Notes: generated from the letters alone by a model not told the origin. Counted from the first letter of the stretch, positions 27,348 to 36,919 are shown. The stretch: 64,000 nt of DNA from CAYVBE01 sp964572825 (GCA_964572825.1 CAZNGS010000006.1:1-64000); one strand, 5' to 3'. Program-made: numbers and translations.

Positions 27348-28010
27348 GTGGACGAGCGGGACTACAGACGGGGATTCACGCTGCTGGAGATGCTGCTGGC
27401 CATGGCGTTGATGAGCATGCTGGCGGCTTCTCTCTACGCCAGCCTGAACGCGGCGTTCGGCGGCAAGCGGACCGTGGAGCGAGCCCTGGCGCCCGCGCGG
27501 CGCGGGGCAGCCGCCATGGCCATGCTCCAGGCCGACATCGAATCGGCTGTGGCGCCGACCGGCGTGCTGGCCGGAGAGTTCGTGGCCGACGACGAGGAGG
27601 ATGCGGCGGGGGAGCCCGCCGACATCCTGCTGCTGCACACCCGGGCGCCGGATCAATCCCGGTGGGAGCCGCGCTCGCCGATAGTCAGGCTCCAGATCCT
27701 GCCTGCGTGGGACGAGGAGACGGACGAGAAGGTCCTGGTCAGGCGCACCACGGTCAACCTGCTGGCGCCCGAGGCGGAGGAACCTGCCGAGGCGGTGCTC
27801 TGCCGGGGCGTGCGGTCGTTCGACCTGGCTTTCTACGACGGCACGGATTGGGTGGAGAAGTGGGACTCCACGGTGATGGGCGACGCCCTGCCGCCGGCGG
27901 TCGAGGTAACGCTCGTCCTGGCCGGTAACGACCCCGAGGAGGATTACATGCTCCAGAGGACTTTTGCCCTGCCCTGCGGGGGGCGGCCCGACGCGGGAGG
28001 TGGACGATGA
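27348..28010 (+). CDS. gspJ: Minor pseudopilin GspJ
   Basis: The 220-residue protein begins with RRGFTLLEMLLAMALMSMLAASLYASL, a prepilin leader followed by the N-terminal helix. It continues with a GspJ-type domain (MLQADIESAVAP, LLLHTRAP, CRGVRSFDLAFYDGTDWVEKWDS). GTG 27348 directly follows the gspI TGA. The CRGV...YDGTxWxxxWDS segment is a common GspJ/PulJ signature. It overlaps gspK. Confidence 0.87.
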   Translation: MDERDYRRGFTLLEMLLAMALMSMLAASLYASLNAAFGGKRTVERALAPARRGAAAMAMLQADIESAVAPTGVLAGEFVADDEEDAAGEPADILLLHTRAPDQSRWEPRSPIVRLQILPAWDEETDEKVLVRRTTVNLLAPEAEEPAEAVLCRGVRSFDLAFYDGTDWVEKWDSTVMGDALPPAVEVTLVLAGNDPEEDYMLQRTFALPCGGRPDAGGGR

Positions 28011-29371
28011 GTCGGTCGCGCACAGGCCGGACGGGCACAGGGCGCCGTGGTGACAGAGGCACGGTGCTCATCGTGACCATGTGGATCGTGCTGGTGCTGG
28101 CCGGGTTGGTGCTGGTCTTCGCCCACAGCATGCGGGTGGAGGCCGTGGCCGCTGCCAACGGACGCGCCGCCCTCGAGGCGGAAGCCGTGGCCCGGGGAGC
28201 GCTGGAATTCGCCCGGGCCGCCGTTGATGGCACCAATGGCTCCACGGAGGTCCTCGACGGGTACGTGTGCGAGCAGCGGGCGGTCGGCAAGGGTTATTTC
28301 TGGCTGCTGCAGCCCGACCTGTCCGAAGACCGGCAGCTCTCCTTCGGCCTCGCGGACGAAGCGTCACGGATCAACCTCAACACGGCCTCCAGCGACATGC
28401 TGCTGACGCTGCCCGGGATGACGACGGAGCTGGCCGATTCCGTCGTCGACTGGCGCGATCGGGATGCCGACGTATCCCCCAGCGGCGCCGAGGGCGAGTA
28501 TTACCTGCTCCAGGAGGTCCCCTATTACTGCAAGGACGCCCCGCTGGAGACGGTGACCGAGGTCCTGCTGGTGCGGGGCGCCACGGCGGAGTTGCTCTAC
28601 GGCGAAGACACGAACCGCAACGGCGTGCTCGACGAGAACGAGAACGATGCCGACGAGAGCGCTCCGCCTGACGACCGCGACGGCTCGCTGGACCCCGGCT
28701 TCATGGACTTCGTGACGGTTTGGACCGCCGAGCCGAATCTGGCCGCCGACGGCCGGGAACGGGTCAACGTGAACGAAAGAGGAGGCCAGGAGCTTTCCGA
28801 TCTGCTGGGCGAGGTGGTCGAGGGCGATCGGGTCTTCTTCATACTGCAGAATGTGCGCCGGGGCCGCCCATACGCCAACATCCTGGAGTTCTACTACCGC
28901 AGTGGACTGACCATGGAGGAGTTCGCACCGATCGCCGACCGGCTTGCCACGTCCGACGAGGAGGAGCTGATGGGCCTGGTGAACGTCAACACCGCGCCCC
29001 GGGAGGTCCTGCTGTGCCTGCCGGAGCTGGACGAGAGCGACGTGGACGCCCTCCTGACCCGGCGGGTGGAGGAGGGTGCTGACCTGAGCAGCATCGCCTG
29101 GGTGGCGGAAGCGCTGCCCCGGGAGAAGGCCGTGGCGATAGGCGGCAGCATTACCACCCGTTCCTACCAGTTCTCGGTTCAGATCGTCGCCGTCAGCGGC
29201 GACGGGCGTGCCTACCGGCGCCATCACGCCGTGCTGGACGCCCGAGAGACCCCTCCCCGGGTGGTAAGCTGGCAGGACCTGACGCACCTGGGGTGGCCGC
29301 TGGACCCCGAGATACTGGCGGCGCTCCGTGCCGGGGAGTTCGAACCAACCATCACCACGGGCACGAGTTGA
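28007..29371 (+). CDS. gspK: Minor pseudopilin GspK
   Basis: The 454 residues include an N-terminal hydrophobic helix (GTVLIVTMWIVLVLAGLVLVFAHSM) without the usual Glu+5. Two helix-hairpin-helix-like SAM segments typical of GspK follow (INLNTASSDMLLTLPGMTTELADSVVDWRD and VNVNTAPREVLLCLPELDES). A calcium-type acidic loop (DTNRNGVLDENENDADESAPPDDRDG, about 205-230) lies between them. At 454 residues it is longer than typical GspK (about 300-330), as often in planctomycete-type systems. Start overlaps the gspJ stop. Confidence 0.9.
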   Translation: MSRSRTGRTGTGRRGDRGTVLIVTMWIVLVLAGLVLVFAHSMRVEAVAAANGRAALEAEAVARGALEFARAAVDGTNGSTEVLDGYVCEQRAVGKGYFWLLQPDLSEDRQLSFGLADEASRINLNTASSDMLLTLPGMTTELADSVVDWRDRDADVSPSGAEGEYYLLQEVPYYCKDAPLETVTEVLLVRGATAELLYGEDTNRNGVLDENENDADESAPPDDRDGSLDPGFMDFVTVWTAEPNLAADGRERVNVNERGGQELSDLLGEVVEGDRVFFILQNVRRGRPYANILEFYYRSGLTMEEFAPIADRLATSDEEELMGLVNVNTAPREVLLCLPELDESDVDALLTRRVEEGADLSSIAWVAEALPREKAVAIGGSITTRSYQFSVQIVAVSGDGRAYRRHHAVLDARETPPRVVSWQDLTHLGWPLDPEILAALRAGEFEPTITTGTS

Positions 29372-29372
29372 C

Positions 29373-30782
29373 ATGATTCTGAAACGCCGATCGATTGGTC
29401 TGGCCGTGGGAGAACGCAGTGTGGTGGCCGCCCAGGTGGTCTCCGCGGGCTCACGCGGGCGATTCCGCCTGCTCCGGGCGGCTCAATTCGTCTTCCCGGA
29501 GGGCGTGTCCTGGCACACCACTTCGGAGCTGGGTCGGCAGCTTTCCCGCTTCCTGCGCGAGCAGGGCATGTCCGGGGCCGCGGTGGTGGGGCTGCCCGGC
29601 CGCTACGTGGTCGCCGCCCGGGAAAAAGTGCCGCCGGCGGACTCCGAGGCGCAGATGGCCATACTGCGGCTGCGGGCGGAGCGGGCCTTTTCGCTGGAGC
29701 CTGACGATATGGTGTGCGACTGTGCCTGCGCTCCGCCGGAGGGCGAGCCGGGGCATGCCTTGGTGGTCTGCACCACGCGCGACCTGCTCGACGCGGTCAC
29801 GAACACGATGCGCGCCACCAGACCCAACCTCCGCGCCGTCACGTGCTCGGCGGCGGCCCTGGCCCTGGCCACCCACCCGGACGCCCGGGGCCTTACCGCC
29901 CTGGTCACGCCCGACGGCCTGGATCTCGTGAGCACGGAGAACGGAAAAGTGAGCGGTCTTCACCACAGCCCTCTCCCACGAGGGGCGCCGGGGTCCGCTG
30001 GACTGGTTGCCGCCGTCCGAATGGGCATTGCGGCCCTTGCCCCACAAACGGACGGCGGTTCCCGGCGCCTTTTCCTCTGGGACGGCACCGCTCGTGACCG
30101 GAGCGGGCTGGAAGCGGCCTGCGCCTCCCTGGGGGTCGAGCTTGACGGTCAACCGGACCTCCCGGTGGAAGGGCTTTCCGCCGCTGTCTCGGAAAACGAT
30201 ATTCCGCTGGGGCGCCTGGCACCCGCCGCCGCCCTGGCCGCGGCGGGGCTGGAGCGCGACTGGCTGCCCGTCGATTTCGTCCATTCCGGGCTGGCCGAAC
30301 CGCGCCGACGGCGCTTCAGCCGGTGGATGGCGTGGGGAGCGTTCCTGCTGGCGGTCCTCCTGGTGGGAGCCGGTGCGGTCGTGGCCGACCGCCGGGCCCA
30401 GAAGCGCGACGTCGCCCTTCTACGGGCAAAGTGCGCGGATATCGCTCCTTCCGTCGAGGCCGCGAAGGAGGTGGTCGAGAGCGTCAGCGAGGCGCGGGGA
30501 TGGTACGACCGCAGACCGTCCTTCCTGGACTGCCTGGTGGCTCTGACCGGGGCCTTTCCCGAGGACGGGAGCATCTGGGCCACCAGCCTGGCCATCCGGG
30601 ACGGCATGCGGGGCGTGCTCTCCGGCAAGTCGGTCGATGAGAGCGCGGTCCTGGCCCTGCTGGACGGCCTGCAGCGCTCGGGGCGGTTCGCCGGCGTCAA
30701 GCTGATGTACATGCAGGAGACCCGGGCGGCCGGCGGGGAGAGGGCCTTCGCCATAGGGTTCACACACGCTGGAGAACGTTGA
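29373..30782 (+). CDS. gspL: GspL-like protein (PilM-like plus PilN-like)
   Basis: The 469-residue protein has an N-terminal actin-like cytoplasmic domain of PilM/GspL type (SIGLAVGERSVVAAQVV near 7-23; AAAVVGLPGRYVVAAREKVPP). A single membrane helix (about 326-348, MAWGAFLLAVLLVGAGAVVAD) and a periplasmic PilN-like ferredoxin fold (FLDCLVALTGAFPEDGSIWATSLAIRDG) complete it. It should link GspE to the periplasmic parts. The start lies two bases after the gspK stop. Identification rests on domain order and operon position more than on close identity. Confidence 0.78.
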   Translation: MILKRRSIGLAVGERSVVAAQVVSAGSRGRFRLLRAAQFVFPEGVSWHTTSELGRQLSRFLREQGMSGAAVVGLPGRYVVAAREKVPPADSEAQMAILRLRAERAFSLEPDDMVCDCACAPPEGEPGHALVVCTTRDLLDAVTNTMRATRPNLRAVTCSAAALALATHPDARGLTALVTPDGLDLVSTENGKVSGLHHSPLPRGAPGSAGLVAAVRMGIAALAPQTDGGSRRLFLWDGTARDRSGLEAACASLGVELDGQPDLPVEGLSAAVSENDIPLGRLAPAAALAAAGLERDWLPVDFVHSGLAEPRRRRFSRWMAWGAFLLAVLLVGAGAVVADRRAQKRDVALLRAKCADIAPSVEAAKEVVESVSEARGWYDRRPSFLDCLVALTGAFPEDGSIWATSLAIRDGMRGVLSGKSVDESAVLALLDGLQRSGRFAGVKLMYMQETRAAGGERAFAIGFTHAGER

Positions 30783-30785
30783 GGA

Positions 30786-31361
30786 ATGAACCTGTCGAAG
30801 CGCGAGAGATACGTCGCCGTGGTTGCGCTGGCGGCGATAGCGCTGCTGGTGGCGGACCGCGCCATCGTGACGCCGCTGCTGGAGAGCGGCGCGGCGCTGG
30901 CAACGGAACGCCGGCAGCTCGTTCAGGAGCTGGAGAGCGCCTCGCGGCTTTTTCAACGCAGGAATCAGCTGGCCCGGAAGTGGGAAGAGTTGACGGCTGA
31001 GGGGCTGACACCCAGCGCAGCCGGCGCCGAGAGCCAGATACTGCACGCCATACGGAACTGGGCCAGTGAGGCCGGCCTGGCGCTTTCCTCCGTCAAACCG
31101 GACAGAAGTGACAAGGACGGCAGGCTTCGCCGGATCAGCGTGCTCGTATCCGGCACGGGAACCATGCGGGCGGCGGCCCGGTTCCTGTGGCAAATGGAGA
31201 CGACTGACCTGCCCCTGCGCATCCACGAGCTCCAGATCGGCTCCCGCAAGGAGGGAACCGACGATCTTTCGCTCCAGGTCAAGGTCTCGACGCTGTACCT
31301 CGGCGCATCCCCGGCTGCCGCCGCACAGGGAGGCCCGTCGCCTGTGGGAGGAACATCATGA
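30786..31361 (+). CDS. gspM: GspM/PilO-like inner-membrane protein
   Basis: The 191-residue protein has a single N-terminal helix (YVAVVALAAIALLVADRAIVTPL), a coiled coil (about 30-65) and a small PilO/GspM ferredoxin-like domain (AIRNWASEAGLALSSVKPD...RRISVLVSGTGTMRAAARFLWQME). The size and the position after gspL fit GspM. It overlaps the next start by ATGA. Confidence 0.75.
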   Translation: MNLSKRERYVAVVALAAIALLVADRAIVTPLLESGAALATERRQLVQELESASRLFQRRNQLARKWEELTAEGLTPSAAGAESQILHAIRNWASEAGLALSSVKPDRSDKDGRLRRISVLVSGTGTMRAAARFLWQMETTDLPLRIHELQIGSRKEGTDDLSLQVKVSTLYLGASPAAAAQGGPSPVGGTS

Positions 31362-31909
31362 AATACCGAAGCGCGGTCCTTTTGAGCCTGCTCGCCGCGG
31401 GCATCTGCCTGTCCGTTGAGTCCGCCGCTCCAGCGGCCGGGCGCGGCAGAGCGTGGGAGGAATACCGCGTTCTGATCGAGCGAAACATGTTCTCGCGCGA
31501 TCGCGGGACCGCCGACACACGTCCGGAACGGACGGTGGTCCGCGCCGAGCCCGCTCCCGAGCGCTACGTCCTGCTGCGAGGCGTGGTGCAACGCGGGGGG
31601 GAGTTCGTCGCTGTCCTGGAGGACATGCGCTCCGGAGAGCTGATCCGGGCGCGTGCCGGCGACCAGATCGTGCGCGGCAGGGTGAGCGAGGTGCACCTGG
31701 GCGGCGTGAGATATGTGCGCGGTGACACCGAGGTCGGGGTGTCCGTCGGCGAAAACCTGGAGAAAGCGGCGCCTGCCGCCGTGCCGCCCACAGGCGAGGA
31801 CACCGTCGAGACCGGTCAGGCGCCGGAGCCCTCGCCCGGTCCCGCCGGAGCCACGGACGACATACTGGAGCTCATGAGACAACGAAGACAGAGGCAATTG
31901 GGACAATGA
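31358..31909 (+). CDS. GspC/PilP-like periplasmic protein
   Basis: The 183-residue product has a signal peptide (AVLLSLLAAGICLSVESAA), then a homology-region-like domain. That domain contains YRVLIERNMFSRDRG, YVLLRGVVQRGGEFVAVLEDMRSGELIRARAGDQIVRGRVSEVHLGGVRYVRGDTEV, the beta-barrel common to GspC and PilP. The C-terminal tail is Pro-rich and ends in a helix (DDILELMRQRRQRQLGQ). There is no PDZ or coiled-coil module as in classical GspC and no inner-membrane anchor beyond the signal, so it is a reduced form. It should contact the secretin N-domains; it overlaps gspD. Confidence 0.7.
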   Translation: MKYRSAVLLSLLAAGICLSVESAAPAAGRGRAWEEYRVLIERNMFSRDRGTADTRPERTVVRAEPAPERYVLLRGVVQRGGEFVAVLEDMRSGELIRARAGDQIVRGRVSEVHLGGVRYVRGDTEVGVSVGENLEKAAPAAVPPTGEDTVETGQAPEPSPGPAGATDDILELMRQRRQRQLGQ

Positions 31910-34002
31910 ACCACGTGATAGACGAGCATGATGGCCCGAGATCGGCCCGCAGCTCCGGCCGGCTCCGACGGGTGGTCGTCCATCTTCTGTTGCTCTGCGT
32001 CCTGGGGACCGGTGCGTGGTGCGCCGGGGAGGCCGCTCCAGACGGGCCCGCGGAGCCACAGGACGCCGACTCGGGTGTCCTTTTGAACTTCCGGGAAGCG
32101 CCCCTGCGGGAGGTGCTGGATCACCTCTCGGAGGTGGGCGGCCTGGTCATCGTGGAGGAAGTGCCCGCCGAGGGGCGCGTCACGGTGGTCAGCCGACAAC
32201 CGCTGAACGTGGAAGAGGCCGTCTCGCTTTTGAACACCGTCCTGGTCGAGCAGGGCTACGCGGCCGTGCGCAGGGGCCGGGTGCTCAAGATCGTCACGCT
32301 GGCCGAGGCCAAGCAAATGGACGTGCCGGTGCGCTCCGGCAGCGACCCCGAGGCGATCGAGCCCACGGACGAGGTCATCACCCAGATAATCCCCCTGAAG
32401 TTCGCCGACGCAAAGCAGGTGGAGGCGGACCTGGGTCCGCTGGTCCCCGAGTACGCCGACCTCACCGCCAACGCCAGCAGCAATGCCCTCATCCTGACCG
32501 ACACCGCCGCGAATGTGCGCCGCATCGTGGAGATCGTCCGAGCTCTCGACACCCATATGGCCACTGTGGCCGAGGTGCGCGTCTTTCAGCTCACCTACGC
32601 GGAAGCCCGGGACGCGGCCGCGCTGATCAACGAGGTCTTCCAGCACGAAGAGGAGTCTTCCTCCGCCCGACGGCGCGGGGGCTTTTTGGGCCGCGGAATA
32701 TTCCGGGGGCCGGGCGGCGGAGGCGAGGAATCGGAGGAGGCAGTCAGCCGGGCGCCCCGGGTGCTGGCCTCCGCCGACGACCGCACCAATACACTGGTGG
32801 TCAGCGGACCGGCGGACACCCTCGAGGTGGTGACCCAGGTCATAGCCCAGCTCGACGCGAACCCCGTGGAGGAGGAGGCCGTCCTGGTTTACCCCCTGAA
32901 GAACGCACAGGCTGAGAACGTGGCCGAGTTGCTGAACGACCTGTTCGGGGAGGCCGCCGAAGATACCCGGGCCCTCCGAACCACGGGTAGGGACGGGGGC
33001 GGTCCCCTGGCCCGCGCGGCCGGTGAGACCGCGGCGGCCGGCGCCACCGGCGACGTCTACTGTGTGGCCGACGAGGCGACCAATACGCTGCTCATTCTGA
33101 TGGCGCCCACCAACTTCGACCGCCTGCGGGCCATCCTGGACGAGCTGGATCGGCCCATTCCGCAGGTGCTGATCAAGGTGCTCATCGCCGAGGTCACCTG
33201 GAGCGAAGACCTTGACCTGGGCGTCGAGTTCTCCGTGCTCGACGTGGCGGCCGACGGAGATGAATTCTCCGTCTTCACGGACTTCGGCGTCGGAGGCGCC
33301 GCCGGGGGGCTGATCTACAGGATGATCGGCGGAGACGTCACGGCCGCGCTGCGGGCGCTGGAGGAGGTGGGCAAGCTCGACATCCTGTCCCGCCCGCACA
33401 TCCTGACCAGCGACAACCAGCCGGCCACCATCACCGTGGGCCAGGAGGTGCCCTTCATCCGCAACACCCGCGTCACCGAGGGGGGCGATACCTTCAACAC
33501 CATTGAGTACGAGGACATCGGCATCATCCTGGGGGTCACCCCGCACATCAATCCGGAAGGCCTGGTCATAATGGACGTGGCCCCGGAGATATCGACCACC
33601 ACCGCCGAGACGGTCCCCATCTCCGAGACCGTTGACGCCGCCGTGTTCGCCAAGCGCTCCGCCCAGACGCGCATTGCCATCCGGGACGGGGAGACCATCG
33701 TGATCGGCGGACTCATGCAGGACTCCAAGACCCGCAGCGTCGAGAAGGTCCCCGTACTCGGCGACATCCCGCTGCTGGGGGCGCTGTTCCGCCGGACAAA
33801 GGACCGCAAGGAAAAGACCGAACTGCTCATCTTCCTCACCCCGCACGTTGCCCGGGAGGCCAACGAGCTGCAGGCCATGTCCGAGGATGAGAAGGGCGGC
33901 GTGCGGCAGATGAACGAAGCCGTCGCGCCGGGCGTTTTCCAGGAACACCTGGAGGGCATGCAACGGGGGCGCAACCAGTCCCAGGTCGCCGACACGCCCT
34001 GA
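31906..34002 (+). CDS. gspD: Type II secretin GspD
   Basis: The 698-residue outer-membrane secretin has a signal segment (VVVHLLLLCVLGTGAWCAGE). N-domain repeats follow (LNFREAPLREVLDHLSEVGGLVIV; QIIPLKFADAKQVEADLGPLVPEY; VFQLTYAEARDAAALINEVF; VYPLKNAQAENVAELLNDLF). The secretin core contains RPHILTSDNQPATITVGQEVPFI and the C-terminal VEKVPVLGDIPLLGALFRRTKDRKEKTELLIFLTPHV. A charged, Gly-rich insertion (about 250-283: EEESSSARRRGGFLGRG and onward) interrupts the N-domains. It completes the operon. No pilotin is seen. Confidence 0.95.
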   Translation: MNHVIDEHDGPRSARSSGRLRRVVVHLLLLCVLGTGAWCAGEAAPDGPAEPQDADSGVLLNFREAPLREVLDHLSEVGGLVIVEEVPAEGRVTVVSRQPLNVEEAVSLLNTVLVEQGYAAVRRGRVLKIVTLAEAKQMDVPVRSGSDPEAIEPTDEVITQIIPLKFADAKQVEADLGPLVPEYADLTANASSNALILTDTAANVRRIVEIVRALDTHMATVAEVRVFQLTYAEARDAAALINEVFQHEEESSSARRRGGFLGRGIFRGPGGGGEESEEAVSRAPRVLASADDRTNTLVVSGPADTLEVVTQVIAQLDANPVEEEAVLVYPLKNAQAENVAELLNDLFGEAAEDTRALRTTGRDGGGPLARAAGETAAAGATGDVYCVADEATNTLLILMAPTNFDRLRAILDELDRPIPQVLIKVLIAEVTWSEDLDLGVEFSVLDVAADGDEFSVFTDFGVGGAAGGLIYRMIGGDVTAALRALEEVGKLDILSRPHILTSDNQPATITVGQEVPFIRNTRVTEGGDTFNTIEYEDIGIILGVTPHINPEGLVIMDVAPEISTTTAETVPISETVDAAVFAKRSAQTRIAIRDGETIVIGGLMQDSKTRSVEKVPVLGDIPLLGALFRRTKDRKEKTELLIFLTPHVAREANELQAMSEDEKGGVRQMNEAVAPGVFQEHLEGMQRGRNQSQVADTP

Positions 34003-34210
34003 CCTCCGCCGGATCCGATGATCGCTGCCGCCCGGCCAACCCGGGTTGCACCCACGCCCACCGGCCGCAGTATCACCCCTCCCATACTCGCCCTGCCGAT
34101 GCCCGCCCCGTGCATCCCACCACGCAAAGCCACCGTGGGGGGCACGGAGCCGTGCACTTACCATCTTCGTTTCCGTCGGGCCAGCAATTCGGACGGGCAG
34201 TGAAACGCAG

Positions 34211-34315
34211 CCGTCACACGCCGGGACGGCCCGGTCACGGCAGGCGCCCTCAATGACCTCCAGCGGGCCTGAGGCGCGGCAGATGGCGGTGTCAGCACGT
34301 GGCACGGGATTTGAT
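34211..34315 (+). promoter_or_regulatory. Sigma-54-type promoter with upstream dyad, copy 1
   Basis: The -24/-12 element is TGGCACG-GGAT-TTGAT at 34300-34315, correctly spaced, with one mismatch (GA for GC) in the -12 box. A dyad CCGTC-N9-GACGG (34211-34229) followed by GTCACG lies about 89 bp upstream, the usual place for an activator site. It serves the small membrane-protein gene at 34447. The rest of the 444-base gap (34003-34446) after gspD shows no gene or terminator I can support. Confidence 0.6.
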
Positions 34316-34446
34316 TGTTAACCCCGCGAGTGACGAAAGGAAAGGAAACCCACCATGAACCATCCAGGGTCTCAGCCCCTGAAGAAAAGGGTGAAACGAT
34401 CGGTGGGATCGTCTCTCGGCAAACTTTCTTGTGGAGGAGGTGGACC

Positions 34447-34701
34447 ATGTTGTTGATCGTCGAGATTGCCATGACAGTCTGGGCCTGGAAGAAGGGTTGG
34501 GCCGGATGGGCGCTGATGCCCCTGGCATTGTGCATAGCGGCGGGCTTCGCGATCGGCGTCGCCCTCGGCGCCAGCGGTGGAACCGTTGAGGATCTGGGCG
34601 CCTTGCCGCTCCTTCTGGACGGGCTCTGCATCGTGTCGCTGGGCGTGATGGGTGCGCACGGACGCAAGGCCGCGCCGCAACAAACGCGGCAGGAAGCCTG
34701 A
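34447..34701 (+). CDS. Small two-helix membrane protein
   Basis: The 84-residue protein begins LLIVEIAMTVWAWKKGW and contains two membrane helices (about 1-40 combined re-entrant/helix, and about 50-70, LPLLLDGLCIVSLGVMG), with a short polar tail. The ATG follows an unusually strong GGAGGAGG. An upstream sigma-54-type promoter suggests it is an inducible envelope protein. I do not recognise the family. Confidence 0.65.
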   Translation: MLLIVEIAMTVWAWKKGWAGWALMPLALCIAAGFAIGVALGASGGTVEDLGALPLLLDGLCIVSLGVMGAHGRKAAPQQTRQEA

Positions 34702-34754
34702 TCCCACGCACAGAGGAGCACTTCTTTTCACAATCGCGACGGGAGGGCAGGAAG

Positions 34755-36550
34755 ATGGACGGCGGAGCAGCGGAAGCGAAGGTCCCCGAATTGTCCTTTG
34801 ACATCAAGAAGCGCTACTGGTGGCTCTACGTGCCGTTTCTGAGTTGGGTCGGTCTGGTCTTCCCCTTGGTCCTGCCGCCCATTCCACTGGGGCCGATCTT
34901 TATAACCATCGCCTGGGACCGGCGCGAGTGGATGCCTCATCTCAAGCGCGGGAAGGCCCACCTGGGCGAGAACCCCCCCTACGGTTTCCCCTTCGGGTGG
35001 TTCCGAAACGTTTTCATGAACCTTACGGACCTGTGCACGTTCGGCCTGACGCACCTGTTCATCACCGCGGCAATGGTGGACAGGATGGAACGGGCGGACG
35101 CCGATGCCGAGATGCCGCCGAAACCCTCGCTCGTTGCCTGGGCTTTCCGGTGGCTGCTGCTCGGCAACATCGGGTTCATCGCCGCATACATCGCCTGCCC
35201 CGGGCTGCTGTTCCGCAGGGCGCTGCGCCGCTTCGAGTGCCACCTGGCGGAAGATGCACAAAGACCGGCGGTGGGCGTGGCGCAGTCCTCCGAAGGCCAT
35301 GCCCTGCCCTATTCCCACGTGACGGACCCCGCCGGCCTGGAGACCGGCAATGGAGGCCGGCCGGTCCTGCTGTTTGCGGAGAACGCAATGGCAGAGGCCC
35401 GCAACACGGCGCTCAAAGAGTTCGGCAAGCAGCTCGGCGGCCTCGTTGACCACATCTCGGAGAAGGACATCGCGGTGCGGTGGTGTGCGCTGGACCCTTC
35501 CCCCGGCAGTCCCTACGCCACGGTGGTCTCGCACCTGGAGTCGTTCGGCATCGCCGAACGGGGCTGGACGCTGTTCCAGGGCGGCGAAGTGGTCTCCCAC
35601 CGCGCCGTTTCCCTGGAGGAACCGGCCGGGGCCAAGGATGCATTCGCAGTTGCCGCCCGGGAGGTCATCGGCGTCCCGTCTGTGGCCCGGATACCGCGGG
35701 CCCGCCTGGCAAACCCGGATGTTCTGGTGGACGGCGTGCTGGACGTCAAGGAGGCAAGTCGCGGTTCGCGCGCCCTCCTGGTAACCTTTACCAGCAGTCC
35801 CCAGGACGAGGGACAGGAGCGCCTGAAGCTGCGCAACGAGGTCTTCCCCAGGATACGGCGGGCCCTGGACGACCAGGATGTCGCACTCTACGTGGCCAAC
35901 GCCCACAAACGCTATGGCAGGACCGTCCACCAGCAGCTCTCCGAGTCCCTGGATAAGTTCAAAGGCAAGTCCATGGCGCTGTTCTGGCGGGGCCAGATTA
36001 CCCACGAGCAGCATATCGGTTTCTGGGGTGGCTGGGACTCCGGCGTGGATGCGGTGCTCGGGTGGCTGGGCGCCGACGCGTCGGCCGGCGCGCAGGAAGG
36101 GGACACCGTAGAGGCCCCGTACCACACGGTCTCTTCCTGCCGTGAAGTGCCCTGGGTGGCCGGGGGAAAGCCGGCGGTTCTGTTCACCTCGAAGACGACC
36201 AACGCCGCCCAGGCGCTCTCCGAGTTCACGGACAACGTACTGCCGGAGGTAGCCCCCCTGGCCGAAGCGGCGTCCGTGGCGCTCTGCTGGTGCCCGGTTG
36301 TGGATTCGGAAAGGACGGCCGAACTCGAGGAGCAAGGCATTCCCCAAAACGGCGTGACGATGATGGGTCCCGGAGCGAGTCCGACCGTCTCACGATCGAA
36401 GTTGCACCGGGCGATTCGTTCGAAATGGCGCAGCAGGCCGTCAAGGTCCTGCGCGAAAAATGTCGGATCGATGGGGACCGGACTGTCCCGCTCGCGGGGA
36501 AGTCTGCACGGCCTCCCAGCCGGGTCCCCGGTCCGGTGCTGGCGGGTTGA
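34755..36550 (+). CDS. Membrane protein with three thioredoxin-fold-like segments (frameshifted)
   Basis: About 600 residues when repaired. The first 160 contain three membrane segments (YVPFLSWVGLVFPLVLP; LTDLCTFGLTHLFITAA; WLLLGNIGFIAAYIACPGLLF). Three segments with the betaalphabeta look of a thioredoxin fold but without CxxC follow: VLLFAENAMAEARNTALKEFGKQL (about 206), ALLVTFTSSPQDEGQERLKLRNEVFPRI (about 338) and AVLFTSKTTNAAQALSEFTDNVLPEV (about 478). In the literal frame the protein turns into basic low-complexity sequence near 36380 and runs to 36884. The neighbouring frame instead gives SDRLTIEVAPGDSFEMAQQAVKVLREKCRIDGD, a sensible continuation stopping at 36550. The start has GGAGGG upstream. 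Function unknown. Confidence 0.6.
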
Positions 36551-36919
36551 TCCCCGTGCAGCAGCGTTCAGAACCGGCGCCCGCGGGTTCCCGGCGGTGC
36601 CAGATGCACCACAGGGACCGCGGACGCCGGGACGACCTGAAGGCATCTGGCGCGTGAGCTCGGTTACTGGTGTCGGAGCTCTCTCTATGCGGGTTCGTTC
36701 GGACGGGGAGCCCGAGATGGTCACCGAAGACCAGGTCAGCAGGTCGGTCGATATGAAGCAAATGAAGCCCCGCCGTAACACGTTGCGACGGTCCCGTCAC
36801 GCGCTGCGGCACCCGGCGCTCCGCGGCGGGCTCCGCGCCTGGGAATGGGCGCGGCGGGAAGCTGGCACGGGATTTGATAGTTAATCCGGCGAGCGAAGCA
36901 ACCGAAAGGAGAACCGCCT
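36551..36919 (+). other. Intergenic region with sigma-54-type control element
   Basis: 369 bases, mostly spanned by the out-of-frame tail of the preceding ORF. The only recognisable content is the promoter/dyad element at 36773-36878. Confidence 0.5.
36773..36878 (+). promoter_or_regulatory. Sigma-54-type promoter with upstream dyad, copy 2
   Basis: TGGCACG-GGAT-TTGAT at 36863-36878 is identical to copy 1. A related dyad (CCGTA-N9-GACGG, 36773-36791, then GTCACG) lies 90 bp upstream, one base off the copy 1 spacing. It is followed by TTAATCCGGCGAGCGA, also similar to copy 1. It drives the gene at 36920. Confidence 0.6.
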
